From positions 1-25,288 of the forward strand of contig JAFPXU010000163.1 of the NCBI GenBank assembly GCA_017394605.1: a DNA stretch of 25,288 nucleotides, written 5' to 3'. The stretch's first letter is position 1. Every line of letters starts with the position of its first letter. Of the stretch, positions 6,283 through 14,517 are shown one piece after another. The stretch comes from Clostridia bacterium. Lineage in GTDB: Bacteria; Bacillota_A; Clostridia; Christensenellales; CAG-138. The notes beneath the pieces are model-generated. The model was not told where the DNA came from, did no database searches, and saw only the letters and a list, made by a program, of their open reading frames with translations. A program made the translations under genes and the position numbers.

Positions 6283-7416
6283 TCATCCGATTCTGGAGTT
6301 CATCTTCTCCACGATATCCCAGATCTGTCTGTCCAGCACAAACGGTTCCGAAAACGCGTTCAGAACGATCCCTGCCAGTTCCTTTTCGTTATTCCGGGCG
6401 AGAGGAATGACTTCCAGCATGTGCTTCTGCACCTTTGAGAAGTGATTGCCGTATTCTCCCATGGCTTCCGCGGTGGAAAACACCGGAAAGAAATAGTTTT
6501 CCCCGTTCTGAAGAATATCCGGGATCAGCCTGGTTTCGCCCTCCGTCCTGAATGTCTTCCCGATCAGCTCGCTTGGATCCGCGTCCGGATCGTTGTCCAG
6601 CTTTTCCGCGATTTCTTCCCAGCGTTTCCGGTCTTCCTCGCTGAGAACGGCGGTGCATGGAACCCAGACATAGCTGTCGCGCAGGATCTCCAGAATATCG
6701 AGCAGATGCTCTTCTGTACGTTCCTTGTTGAACGCCGACACAGCCGCTTCGAGCATGCTTCCGTCCTCCAGATCCTTCGCGGTGATCTTCTGGCTCGGAT
6801 TCATATCCGAAAAGCAGAGGATCTTTTTGTCCTCCGTTTCCCGCACGAAGAAAGCGATCTCCTCTCCTGCGTGATACCCGAAGTCCTGATCCGGCTCGTT
6901 GAGAAGCTCGCCCGTAATGCAGTGATCCCCGAGTCCCGTGATCCTTGTCCAGCATCCTTCCGGATTCAGGCCGTTTTTTGTCAGATAGACAAGCACATCG
7001 TCTATAAAGGTTTCATCCCTGCTCCCGTCGAGAAACGTCATATTACGAGTCTTTTCGACCTCTTCCGGAGCGTCGTATCCATGCAGCGCGTCAAGCTTTT
7101 TCGCGTACTTTTCAGCGAGGCTGCCGTCCTCGTCCTTAAAGAAAGCGGCCTCATCCCCGGCAACTTCGCCGATCCGTATCTTGGAGCTGATATCGTCATT
7201 CCCTTCCGCGAACCTGTAACCGTCCCCGCTCTTTTTCCCGGCGGCAAGGATCTCAAGCGTCATTCCGGCAGATCGGTCCGCATATCCGTAGGTCAGAACA
7301 CAGTCGGCGGTATCCGCTTCCGGGAAATCCTTCAGCGCCGCCTTCAGTTCCTCCTTCATGGGGATCGCCGTAAAATGACGGTAAAACGCGCGAAATCCTG
7401 TTTCCTTATACTTCAT
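6283..7416 (-). CDS. DUF2314-like / SseB-like domain protein
   Basis: A 377-residue cytoplasmic protein with no signal peptide or membrane segment. The ATG at 7416-7414 follows GGGAGGAATACAAAG. The middle (about residues 155-215) resembles DUF2314-type domains: WTRITGLGDHCITGELLNEP, then a GEEIAFFV strand. The last 120 residues (from about NGENYFFPVFSTAEAMGEYG to the end) resemble the SseB N-terminal domain, which occurs in proteins of poorly known role, some tied to type III secretion enhancement or to polymorphic toxin/immunity sets. The N-terminal 150 residues are unrecognised. The protein is strongly acidic. The domain calls rest on pattern memory and are moderate; no function is assigned. 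Confidence 0.6.
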   Translation of the reverse strand: MKYKETGFRAFYRHFTAIPMKEELKAALKDFPEADTADCVLTYGYADRSAGMTLEILAAGKKSGDGYRFAEGNDDISSKIRIGEVAGDEAAFFKDEDGSLAEKYAKKLDALHGYDAPEEVEKTRNMTFLDGSRDETFIDDVLVYLTKNGLNPEGCWTRITGLGDHCITGELLNEPDQDFGYHAGEEIAFFVRETEDKKILCFSDMNPSQKITAKDLEDGSMLEAAVSAFNKERTEEHLLDILEILRDSYVWVPCTAVLSEEDRKRWEEIAEKLDNDPDADPSELIGKTFRTEGETRLIPDILQNGENYFFPVFSTAEAMGEYGNHFSKVQKHMLEVIPLARNNEKELAGIVLNAFSEPFVLDRQIWDIVEKMNSRIG

Positions 7417-7542
7417 CTTTGTATTCCTCCCAGCTGATTCTCATGCATTCCGGAAGTTCATCCCTGTACGGAACCGGTTTATTCAGGACTGACCGTCCCG
7501 GCCGTTTCGCTTCCGGTGTCTGAAGTTTATCAGGTGACGGTC

Positions 7543-7568
7543 AGAAAAAGGTCGCTGATCAGGCGACC
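7543..7568 (-). terminator. Intrinsic terminator of the TauE/SafE gene
   Basis: On the minus strand GGTCGC and GCGACC form a 6-bp stem with a 7-base loop, followed directly by TTTTTCTG. It lies 24 bases after the permease stop. Confidence 0.7.
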
Positions 7569-7591
7569 GGCGGATAGCAGGGTCAGACCAT

Positions 7592-8326
7592 CTAATTCAG
7601 GATCGTCAGAATGCCGCTGATTCCCACCAGAACGTACACAATCTTTTTCACGACGGCCTTGCTGTCATCGTATTTCCTGCTGACGCGGTTCAGAAGGAAC
7701 TCCCCGCAGAAGTTTCCCGCAATGATGAACACGATCCCGACCGCGCAGAGCGGAAGCGCGTCCGCAGGGACCATTCCCTTTATGAAGCGCGTGGAGATGG
7801 TAAAGAGATTCGAAACGAAGAAGATCGTCTGCATGTTCGCGAGATAGACCTCGTATTCGTCCGTAATTGACACGAGATAGGTCGCCATCAGCGGGCCGCC
7901 GACGCCGAACATGCCGCTCAGCATGCCGGAAACGGTACTGACCGCAACCGTTTTGGGAACGGATTCCGTAATGCGCATGCCCGAGGGACTCAGGAAAGAA
8001 TACAGGGAAATGGCGATCAGAAAAACGCCGAACGCGATCGTCAGGATCCTGCGGTCGAATGCAGGCACAAGATGAATGATGAACACGCCGCTCAGGGAAA
8101 AAAGAACCGTCGGCAGAAGAATCTGCCTGAACCGGATGGACCTTCTCCTCCGGATCAGCATCATGACGACAAGGCCGAAGCAGATGATCTGGCTGATGCC
8201 GGGCGACACGATAATGCCGTAAAAATACGGCAGAACCGCCATCATGACCGCGCCCGCGCCGAACCCGGTGAACGACTGCACGGTTCCCGCCACAAGCGAT
8301 GTGACAGCTATGATCAAATATTCCAT
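7592..8326 (-). CDS. TauE/SafE-family anion permease
   Basis: A 244-residue integral membrane protein with about seven to eight hydrophobic helices and the family's two-fold repeat. The N-terminal half begins VTSLVAGTVQSFTGFGAGAV; the second half has the matching SGMLSGMFGVGGPLMATYLV. The paired glycine-rich motifs are the family signature. Members export or import sulfite, sulfoacetate, taurine-derived or other small organic anions. It lies near sulfur amino-acid genes but is separate from them and transcribed the other way, so a sulfur substrate is only a guess. The gene has its own promoter (8407-8435) and terminator (7543-7568), so it is a single-gene unit. Confidence 0.88.
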   Translation of the reverse strand: MEYLIIAVTSLVAGTVQSFTGFGAGAVMMAVLPYFYGIIVSPGISQIICFGLVVMMLIRRRRSIRFRQILLPTVLFSLSGVFIIHLVPAFDRRILTIAFGVFLIAISLYSFLSPSGMRITESVPKTVAVSTVSGMLSGMFGVGGPLMATYLVSITDEYEVYLANMQTIFFVSNLFTISTRFIKGMVPADALPLCAVGIVFIIAGNFCGEFLLNRVSRKYDDSKAVVKKIVYVLVGISGILTILN

Positions 8327-8406
8327 CTCTTATCCCGTCCGGTCCGGATCATGCCGGGCTGGCCGGCAGGCAGCCCGGTGTCCTTTTACTCGTTGCAACA
8401 CCATAT

Positions 8407-8435
8407 AATATAGCATCGTTGCGCGCGGCGCGCAA
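8407..8435 (-). promoter_or_regulatory. Promoter of the TauE/SafE gene
   Basis: On the minus strand TTGCGC (8435-8430) and TATATT (8412-8407) are separated by exactly 17 bases. The spacer contains a GC-only palindrome (GCGCGCCGCGCGC) that could be an operator. Confidence 0.5.
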
Positions 8436-8500
8436 AACCGTGCCGGATGAAAAGCGGTAAAAGCCCGTTTTGCCGCAGGCCGTCAATTCTCCGTGTTTCA

Positions 8501-8510
8501 GTGATATAAT
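8501..8510 (+). promoter_or_regulatory. Extended -10 box of the PfkB kinase gene
   Basis: GTGATATAAT contains a perfect TATAAT preceded by TGA, 34 bases before the kinase ATG. No good -35 box is seen, as is usual for extended -10 promoters. Confidence 0.5.
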
Positions 8511-8544
8511 GGACGCAGGAATACAGTTATAAAGGAGAATCGAT

Positions 8545-9426
8545 ATGGGCAAATCCTACGACGTGCTGGTCATCGGACCGGTATCCCTCGATCACAACAT
8601 CGATTACCTCGGAAACGAACGCAAAGAGGTCGGCGGCGCCGTCGTGGCGTCCGGCTTCGCTGCCGCCCGTTCCGGCAACAGGACCGCGCTGTTTACAAAA
8701 CTCAACCCCGCGGACGCGGACGTGGAAGCCCGTTTCGCCGGTTCCGGCGCGGATCTTTACTGGAAGCCCTCCAAAGCGACCTGTTCCATCCGGAACCAGT
8801 ATTTCACCGCGGATAAGGAAAAACGCGTCTGCACCTCCATGGGCGTCTGCGATCCCTTCCGCTTTGAGGAACTCCCGGACATCGAAACGAAGATCTATCA
8901 CTTCGCGGGACTCGTCTACGGGGATTTCGACGGCGAGCTCTTCGCCGAAGCGGCAAAGCACGGCAAGGTGGCCGTGGACGTGCAGTGCCTTTTACGCCAC
9001 GTGGAACCGGACAGGACGATGGCCTTCCATGACTGGGCGGAGAAAAAGAAGTATCTCCCCTGTATCGACTACCTCAAGACCGACGCCGCGGAGGCCGAGA
9101 TCCTTACCGGGCTGACCGACCGCGCGGAAGCGGCGAAGCTCCTTTACAGCTGGGGCGCCAAAGAGGTCCTGATCACGCACAACACCGAAGTGCTCGCCTA
9201 CGACGGGGAAAAGATCTATACCTGCCCGATCAGGGCAAGAAATCTATCCGGACGCACCGGACGCGGCGACACCACGTTCGCGGGATATATCACCGAACGG
9301 CAGCGCGCGGGTATTGAGGAAGCGCTTCTGTACTGCACGGCGCTCGTTTCCCTGAAGATGGAGACGCCCGGTCCGTTCAGCGGCACCAGGCAGGACGTGC
9401 TGGACTACATCCGCGAATTCTATTGA
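8545..9426 (+). CDS. PfkB/ribokinase-family carbohydrate kinase
   Basis: A 293-residue cytoplasmic kinase of usual family length. The N-terminus GPVSLDHNIDYLGNE and the GG of EVGGAV are the substrate-side motifs. The C-terminal signature is SGRTGRGDTTFAGYI with catalytic base Asp242; GRGD replaces the common GAGD anion-hole sequence. The ATG at 8545 follows AAAGGAGA. Substrates in this family include ribose, fructose, tagatose-6-phosphate, adenosine and inositol derivatives; the active-site residues visible do not decide among them. It is a single-gene unit with its own -10 box and terminator. A decayed copy of its first 26 codons lies at 14518-14595, on the far side of the transporter operon. 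Confidence 0.88.
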   Translation: MGKSYDVLVIGPVSLDHNIDYLGNERKEVGGAVVASGFAAARSGNRTALFTKLNPADADVEARFAGSGADLYWKPSKATCSIRNQYFTADKEKRVCTSMGVCDPFRFEELPDIETKIYHFAGLVYGDFDGELFAEAAKHGKVAVDVQCLLRHVEPDRTMAFHDWAEKKKYLPCIDYLKTDAAEAEILTGLTDRAEAAKLLYSWGAKEVLITHNTEVLAYDGEKIYTCPIRARNLSGRTGRGDTTFAGYITERQRAGIEEALLYCTALVSLKMETPGPFSGTRQDVLDYIREFY

Positions 9427-9458
9427 CCGGATCCATATAAAACTAAATAAGTGAAACA

Positions 9459-9487
9459 GATCCCCGGCAGAATCTCCGCCGGGGATC
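9459..9487. terminator. Shared terminator between the kinase and GDPD genes
   Basis: GATCCCCGGC and GCCGGGGATC form a perfect 10-bp stem with a 9-base loop. TTATTT follows on the + strand and T-rich bases follow on the minus strand, so it can end both convergent genes. Confidence 0.75.
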
Positions 9488-9505
9488 TTATTTCATTTCA
9501 GGCGT

Positions 9506-10183
9506 TCAGGCGGTCAGCCGTTTCCTTTCTTTCAGCGCGGCCGCTATGCTGCGCGTCGTCAGGGCGTAGATGTTCTCCTTCAGAAAGCGGCGTATGAGGT
9601 CCTCGTCGTTTACGGTCCAGACCGAAAGGCCCACCCCCTCCGCGTACAGCATGTCCGTTAAGGGAGGCCTTGCAAGAAGCCAGTGCGTGTTTACCGTCGT
9701 CAGTCCGCACTGTCTACAAACCTTCAGGATCCGGTCCGCGCATTCACGAAGGTTCCGGTCCGTCAGGTCCTGCTTATTGCTGTAGATCCCGGGAACACAT
9801 TCCTCTATGTTCACCCAGAGCTCGGCCGTTTCGCGCATGTCCGGAGATGATGCGTAAAGATCGGCGTCCGCCGATCCCGTCAGGATCAGACGTCCGTCCA
9901 CCCCGGCTTCCCGCGCCAGCGCGCAGACCGCTTTTTCAAGCCCATGCTCCTTCAAGTCGCAGTTCATCCGCATACCGGGCGCTTCCCGCAGAAGCGCGAA
10001 CGCCTCAAGCAGGGAAGGTCCACTTGGATCCGCCGCGTCGTGGCCGAGCCGCAGTTCCCCGTCCGCCGCGCGGCGCACATCGATCTCCAGGGCGTCCGCG
10101 TCGGACGCGACCGCGTAGCGGATAAATTCAAGGGAGTTGTCCGGACGCCCGTCGGCGCCGGAATGGGCTGTAAGGATCGTCAT
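9506..10183 (-). CDS. Glycerophosphodiester phosphodiesterase-like protein with altered active-site motif
   Basis: A 225-residue TIM-barrel protein of the GDPD family, with no signal peptide and so cytoplasmic. GDPDs hydrolyse glycerophosphodiesters to glycerol-3-phosphate and an alcohol. The metal-binding pair E33/D35 (ALEIDVRR) and H48-D49 (RLGHD) are present, but the usual HRG is AHSG (Arg to Ser at residue 8) and PENT is PDNS (Glu to Asp at 15). I recall AH[ST]G/PDN variants in some Firmicutes; whether they act on the usual substrate is not clear. I chose the ATG at 10183-10181 over a TTG at 10201, because CAGGTG sits just before it. It is last in the ABC transporter operon, after a hairpin (10212-10232), which suggests it processes the imported compound or its hydrolysis product. 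Confidence 0.75.
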   Translation of the reverse strand: MTILTAHSGADGRPDNSLEFIRYAVASDADALEIDVRRAADGELRLGHDAADPSGPSLLEAFALLREAPGMRMNCDLKEHGLEKAVCALAREAGVDGRLILTGSADADLYASSPDMRETAELWVNIEECVPGIYSNKQDLTDRNLRECADRILKVCRQCGLTTVNTHWLLARPPLTDMLYAEGVGLSVWTVNDEDLIRRFLKENIYALTTRSIAAALKERKRLTA

Positions 10184-10211
10184 CTGCACACCTGCTTTCA
10201 AAAATGAACAA

Positions 10212-10232
10212 GGAGGAGGCAGCGCCTCCTCC
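10212..10232 (-). terminator. Hairpin between the transporter permease and the GDPD gene
   Basis: On the minus strand GGAGGAGGC and GCCTCCTCC form a perfect 9-bp stem with a 3-base loop, followed by TTGTTCATTTTTG. It is probably a partial terminator that lowers GDPD expression relative to the transporter. Confidence 0.55.
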
Positions 10233-10253
10233 GGATGTCCGAACCGCGTATTT

Positions 10254-11099
10254 CTATTTCTCCCACTCTTTTTCCTTCAGGTTCGTGTACACGTACACGA
10301 ACGCGGAGACAGAACAGATCAGGAACATGATCACCGACAGCGCCGCCGAACGGTTGTACGCCAGGTATTTGTTGAACTGGTCGAACAGCGCGATGCCCAG
10401 CATCTTCGGCGAGTTTCCGCCCATCAGGTAAGGGGTGGTGAACGATCCAACGTTCGACATGAACACGAACGTGGAGGCGACGACCACATCCTTCGCCGAA
10501 AGCGGGAAGATCATGGACGTGAGGACTTTGAGCTTGCTCGCGCCGACGTCGCGCGCGGCCTCGATGACGGAATCGGGGATCGCCCCGAGCCCCGCCGTGA
10601 TCATCAGCGCCGCGAACGGGATGTTGAACCAGAGGTTCATCGTGATGATGCCGCTCGCGTGATACATCATGCCGAGGTGGATATCCTTCCCGAACAGCAG
10701 TCCGATGCGGTTGATGAGACCGGAGTCACGGATGATGGTGATCATGGCGTAGACGGCGCACATCGCGGGCACGAAACGCGGCAGCAGATACAGCGTGCCG
10801 ATCGTCTTGGCGATCTTCGATTTCGTGAAGCGCAGGTACAGCGCCAGAAGATACGCCACCACAATGGCGATCACCACCGTCATGACGACCACAAACAGCG
10901 TGTAGAAGATGTTCTTGAGCTGAATGGGATCCGTGAAGAAGTAGGCATAGTTGTCAAACGTGAACTCACCCGTTTTCGGATCCTGAAAGCTTTTGCCGAC
11001 TGCGGCCAGGATCGGGTAAGCGACGGTCAGCATGACGACCATGAAGGCCGGGATGACAAGACCGTAGGCAACCAGTCTCTGTTTTGCTTTTTTACTCAT
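10254..11099 (-). CDS. ABC transporter permease (PotB/FbpB-like)
   Basis: A 281-residue inner-membrane protein with six predicted helices, starting with a basic MSKKAKQRLVAYG and a first hydrophobic helix. The cytoplasmic EAA loop that docks on the ATPase is present: EAARDVGASKLKVLTSMIFP at about residues 175-195. Length and layout match permeases of the spermidine/putrescine, iron(III) and 2-aminoethylphosphonate class, not those of the sugar class. It pairs with the second permease at 13408-14253. It is separated from the binding-protein gene by a 90-base gap with a large hairpin. Confidence 0.9.
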   Translation of the reverse strand: MSKKAKQRLVAYGLVIPAFMVVMLTVAYPILAAVGKSFQDPKTGEFTFDNYAYFFTDPIQLKNIFYTLFVVVMTVVIAIVVAYLLALYLRFTKSKIAKTIGTLYLLPRFVPAMCAVYAMITIIRDSGLINRIGLLFGKDIHLGMMYHASGIITMNLWFNIPFAALMITAGLGAIPDSVIEAARDVGASKLKVLTSMIFPLSAKDVVVASTFVFMSNVGSFTTPYLMGGNSPKMLGIALFDQFNKYLAYNRSAALSVIMFLICSVSAFVYVYTNLKEKEWEK

Positions 11100-11146
11100 A
11101 TTACCGTCCCCAATCTGTGATGTGAGAGAGAAATACGTTTTCTGAC

Positions 11147-11171
11147 CCGGCGCGCGGTTCAGGCGCGCCGG
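11147..11171 (-). terminator. GC-rich stem-loop after the binding-protein gene
   Basis: CCGGCGCGC and GCGCGCCGG pair perfectly around a 7-base loop, with further pairing of the flanking GACC and GGTC. Inside an operon and behind a solute-binding-protein gene, such a structure commonly protects the upstream transcript and reduces read-through, giving more binding protein than permease. Confidence 0.55.
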
Positions 11172-11189
11172 ATCGGGTCATTACAGTAA

Positions 11190-12335
11190 TCAGCCGAGGG
11201 TCGCGATCTCGGTATCCCAGCGCTCGTTGAAGTTGGTGGACAGTCCGCCGATGGACTGGATGCGGAAGCTGGAAACGTCGAGGCTCTGGAGATCCTCGTA
11301 ACCGGTCATATCCATGCCGGAAGCGTCGATCAGCGGGATAGCCGCCATCTGCTTGACCATGATCTCCTGGGCTGCGGGCGAGAGCATGAAGTCAATGAAC
11401 GCGTAGGCGCCTTCTTCATGAGAGCCGAAGGTCGGGATCGCGAGGGTCTGCAGGGAACCGGTGAAGGAGGGCTGGATCTGGGTGATCTTGATCGTGTCCT
11501 TGATCTCGCCCTTGGCGCGCTGGGAGAGGACCATGTCCGCCCAGTTCGGGCACATGTCGATCTCGCCCTGGTTCAGAAGATCCAGAGTGCCCTGGTTCTT
11601 CGCGGGATACACGATGGAACCGCCGGACTTGTACATGTAGGGATGGATCTCCTTGAGGAAATCAAAGCCCTTGTCCCATTCGCCGACCCACTTCTCGTCG
11701 CCGGAGGTGAACGCCTCTTCGGGCAGGAAGTTGTAGACGGAGGAACGCGCGAAGGAGTCGCCTGCGCCGCCGGTTCCGGGCTGGTTGTAGGCGAAACGGC
11801 CGGGATGATCCTTCATCCACTGAACGAGCTCGTCCATCGTGGCGGGAGGTGTCGGGACCGCCTCGGAGTCATACGCGAGGATGACGGTCGTGCCGCGGTA
11901 GGGCTGGCAGTAATCGGGAGAAACCGAGCTCTTGGCCGCAACGCTTGCCGCGTTGGGCAGTTTGGCTGCGTCGAGTTTCACGAACTTGTCTTCCCCGATG
12001 AGGGACGTGACCTTGGACCAGTCGTCGCCGCTGAAGTCGACTACGTCGTAGTCGGTGTTCTTCTGGCCTGCCTGAGAAGCGGCGGTCAGCATGTCGGCGA
12101 GGGTCTGCGTGCCGGTGCCGGAGAGCATGAACTGGAGCTCCACTTCATACTTGTCGTTCTGTGCGTTGAATTCCTTGGTCAGGGTCTCAAAGATCTGACG
12201 GACGTTGTCGGAGCCGGTGGCCCACAGGGTGACCTTGGTCTTTCCGCCTGCCTCTTCCTTGTTTCCGCCGCCCGCGCAGGCGACCAGAGCAAAGACCATG
12301 CAGAACGCGAGGACCAATGCGAGGATTTTTTTCAT
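11190..12335 (-). CDS. Extracellular solute-binding lipoprotein of the ABC transporter
   Basis: A 381-residue protein. The signal peptide is MKKILALVLAFCMVFALVAC with lipobox LVAC, so Cys20 is lipidated and the mature protein is tethered outside the membrane. The rest has the family-1 binding-protein pattern: KVTLWATGSDNVRQIFETLT, LADMLTAASQ, then GSHEEGAYAFIDFMLSPAAQ near the C-terminus. It is closest by eye to the iron/spermidine/phosphonate class. There are no clear iron-ligating tyrosine pairs and no decisive polyamine pocket, so the ligand is unassigned. AAAGGAG lies before the ATG. It captures the substrate for the two permeases and the ATPase around it. Confidence 0.9.
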   Translation of the reverse strand: MKKILALVLAFCMVFALVACAGGGNKEEAGGKTKVTLWATGSDNVRQIFETLTKEFNAQNDKYEVELQFMLSGTGTQTLADMLTAASQAGQKNTDYDVVDFSGDDWSKVTSLIGEDKFVKLDAAKLPNAASVAAKSSVSPDYCQPYRGTTVILAYDSEAVPTPPATMDELVQWMKDHPGRFAYNQPGTGGAGDSFARSSVYNFLPEEAFTSGDEKWVGEWDKGFDFLKEIHPYMYKSGGSIVYPAKNQGTLDLLNQGEIDMCPNWADMVLSQRAKGEIKDTIKITQIQPSFTGSLQTLAIPTFGSHEEGAYAFIDFMLSPAAQEIMVKQMAAIPLIDASGMDMTGYEDLQSLDVSSFRIQSIGGLSTNFNERWDTEIATLG

Positions 12336-12396
12336 GTTGCGATTTCTCCTTTTTCTTTTTGTTTATGTATCGGCGGGGCAAAGCCCCGGATCGACC

Positions 12397-13395
12397 TTAC
12401 TGTCCGACCGGCGTGAAGCCCGCCTCCGTGTCGAACTCGGAATACTTGTTGAACTTCAGCGTGACTGCGTCGCCGATGTTCAGGCTGTCGCTCAGCTCGC
12501 GGTCGACATTGCACTTGACGACGGTCTCGCCGCACTGGACGTTCAGCACCACGTAGTGGCCGAGCAGCATGACCGTACGCACGGTGCCGTCGAGGTCGTC
12601 CCCGCTGCCTGCGCGGACGCTGACATTTTCGGGACGGACAGCGACCGTCTTGCTTCCCCTCGGGATGAAGTTCATCTCGCCGATGAAGGACGCGACGTGC
12701 AGCGTCTTCGGATTGTCATAGATCTCCGCGGGCGTTCCGACCTGCTCGAACTTGCCCTTGTTCATGACCACGATGCGGTGCGAAAGGCTCATGGCCTCCT
12801 CCTGGTCGTGCGTGACGAAGATGACCGTGATGCCGAGGTCGCTCTGGATCTTCTTCAGCTCCTCGCGCATCTGCTGGCGGATCTTCGCGTCGAGCGCGGA
12901 GAACGGCTCGTCCAGAAGCAGGAGCGCGGGCTTGAGCATCAGGGAGCGCGCGATCGCGACACGCTGCTGCTGTCCGCCGGAAAGCTGTCCGGGGAATTTC
13001 TTCTCCGTGCCGCTCATGCTGACAAGCTCGAGGTGCTTTTTGACCTCCCTGTCGATCTCCGCCTTGGGGATCTTCCGAAGCTTCAGGCCGAACGCGAGGT
13101 TCTCGTAGATCGTCATGTGCGGCCAGAGGTTGTAGCTCTGGAACACCATCGCCGTGGGGCGCTTTTCGGGCGGAAGGCCCACGATGGACTGCCCGTCGAC
13201 GGTGATGTCGCCGCTCGTGACGTCCAAAAATCCGCCGATCGTGCGCAGGATGGTCGTCTTGCCGCAGCCGGAGGGGCCGAGGAAGGTTACGATCTCGCCC
13301 TCATAGATCTTGAGGTTGATGTGCTGGACACCGTCCCCGTTGTCATAGAGCTTGGTCATATCTTTGATTTCAAGTTTTACTTTCCTGTCACTCAT
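12397..13395 (-). CDS. ABC transporter ATP-binding protein (PotA/FbpC-like) with TOBE domain
   Basis: A 332-residue cytoplasmic ATPase. All motifs are intact: Walker A GPSGCGKTT (40-48), Q-loop Q86, signature LSGGQQQR (138-145), Walker B LLLLDEP (158-164) and switch His196. Residues about 245-332 form a TOBE domain of the kind that regulates spermidine, iron and phosphonate importers. I chose the ATG at 13395-13393, because AAGGAGTGGG precedes it; an upstream GTG at 13404 lies within that site. The gene starts 12 bases after the upstream permease stop. It energises import by the two adjacent permeases. Confidence 0.93.
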   Translation of the reverse strand: MSDRKVKLEIKDMTKLYDNGDGVQHINLKIYEGEIVTFLGPSGCGKTTILRTIGGFLDVTSGDITVDGQSIVGLPPEKRPTAMVFQSYNLWPHMTIYENLAFGLKLRKIPKAEIDREVKKHLELVSMSGTEKKFPGQLSGGQQQRVAIARSLMLKPALLLLDEPFSALDAKIRQQMREELKKIQSDLGITVIFVTHDQEEAMSLSHRIVVMNKGKFEQVGTPAEIYDNPKTLHVASFIGEMNFIPRGSKTVAVRPENVSVRAGSGDDLDGTVRTVMLLGHYVVLNVQCGETVVKCNVDRELSDSLNIGDAVTLKFNKYSEFDTEAGFTPVGQ

Positions 13396-13407
13396 TTTTC
13401 CCACTCC

Positions 13408-14253
13408 TTATTTCATCTTGAAGCCGCCGGAGATTGCCTCTGGTCCGATATATTTGCGCATCGCGAAGATCATTAAGACGGACGGTATGATCAGCAGGAT
13501 CGCGAACACCGCGCCGATCTGCACCGCCGACGAGTCGAGCACGATGCCGTACATCGCGACAGGCATCGTCTGGATCCTCGCCATGCCGACGAGCATGGTG
13601 CCCTGCGCCTCCTCCATGGATCCGAGGAACGTGTAGAGCGTCGCGACGGAGATGCCGGGCATCGCCATCGGAAGCGTCACCTTGAAGAAGGTGCGGATCG
13701 GTCCCGCGCCCACGTCGCGCGCCGCCTCCTCCTGCTGCCTGTGCACCGAGCGGAACGCGCTCGCCGGCAGCCAGACCATGAACATCATGGAGTTGATCAT
13801 GTGGATCAGCACGACGCCGGTGTAGGTGCCCATGAGGTTGTATTTGTAGAACAGGACGGCGATGGACGTGTAGATGCCCAGCTTCGGGAACGCGTTGGTC
13901 AGAAGGAAGGACAGCATGAACAGCTTCCTGCCCGGATATTTGAACCGGGCGATCGAGTAGGCGGCCGGGACGCACAGAAGCATCGACACGCCTGTCGTGA
14001 CCAGCGCCACCACAAACGACTGGATCATGGACGAGACGAGGCTCTTCTGCTGGAAGATGTATCCCCACCATTTGAAGCCCCATTCCTCAGGCAGCACATG
14101 CGGGACGCTGTACTTGTTGGCAAACGCCAGCATGACCATGTTCAGCATCGGACCGTAGAAGAACAGGATGAACACCGCGAGAATGATGAACTCCCAGAAC
14201 TTCTTCTTCCCGACCGCATGATAGAAGCGCCGCGGGTTTAGCATTTTAAACAA
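13408..14253 (-). CDS. ABC transporter permease (PotC/FbpB-like), first gene of the operon
   Basis: A 281-residue inner-membrane protein with six predicted helices. The EAA loop EEAARDVGAGPIRTFFKVTL is near residues 190-210, as expected for ATPase docking. The likely start is TTG at 14253-14251, 9 bases after GGGGAG; the ATG at 14244 would be about 18 bases from that site. It is first in the operon behind a promoter at 14348-14376 and a leader of roughly 85 bases. The order permease-ATPase-binding protein-permease-GDPD is unusual, in that the two permeases are at opposite ends. Confidence 0.9.
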   Translation of the reverse strand: MFKMLNPRRFYHAVGKKKFWEFIILAVFILFFYGPMLNMVMLAFANKYSVPHVLPEEWGFKWWGYIFQQKSLVSSMIQSFVVALVTTGVSMLLCVPAAYSIARFKYPGRKLFMLSFLLTNAFPKLGIYTSIAVLFYKYNLMGTYTGVVLIHMINSMMFMVWLPASAFRSVHRQQEEAARDVGAGPIRTFFKVTLPMAMPGISVATLYTFLGSMEEAQGTMLVGMARIQTMPVAMYGIVLDSSAVQIGAVFAILLIIPSVLMIFAMRKYIGPEAISGGFKMK

Positions 14254-14341
14254 GTTGACCCACTCCCCTTTTCTCAGACTCGGCTAGGGTAGAAACACGG
14301 GACTCAGAGAACCGCCCGTGCTTTTCAGATGAATTGCTATA
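14254..14341 (-). promoter_or_regulatory. Structured 5' leader of the transporter operon
   Basis: The leader holds CACGGG...CCCGTG pairing and a second set (TCTGAGTC, GAGTCTGAGA) that can pair with overlapping bases, so alternative folds are possible. I do not recognise a known riboswitch. Confidence 0.3.
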
Positions 14342-14347
14342 TATAAA

Positions 14348-14376
14348 AGTTTATCATCCGTAAAAAGGCAATTCAA
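14348..14376 (-). promoter_or_regulatory. Promoter of the ABC transporter operon
   Basis: On the minus strand TTGAAT (14376-14371) and TAAACT (14353-14348) are separated by exactly 17 bases in an A+T-rich stretch, about 95 bases before the first permease start. Confidence 0.55.
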
Positions 14377-14517
14377 TATCGCTGCCGACCGTATACTTTA
14401 TATATTATTTTGTGCTCTTTGATTTCAAAAGAAACATCCCGTTTATTTTTCCGGGGCTTCCGTGTGTAACACAGATAGAAAAATCTTACTCACTGATTCG
14501 CAAAGGAAAGCAGCTAT

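Noticed and set aside
10137..13476. Several 300-420-codon plus-strand frames over the ABC transporter operon
   Set aside because: Antisense shadows; the minus strand carries intact Walker, EAA and lipobox motifs in consistent operon order.
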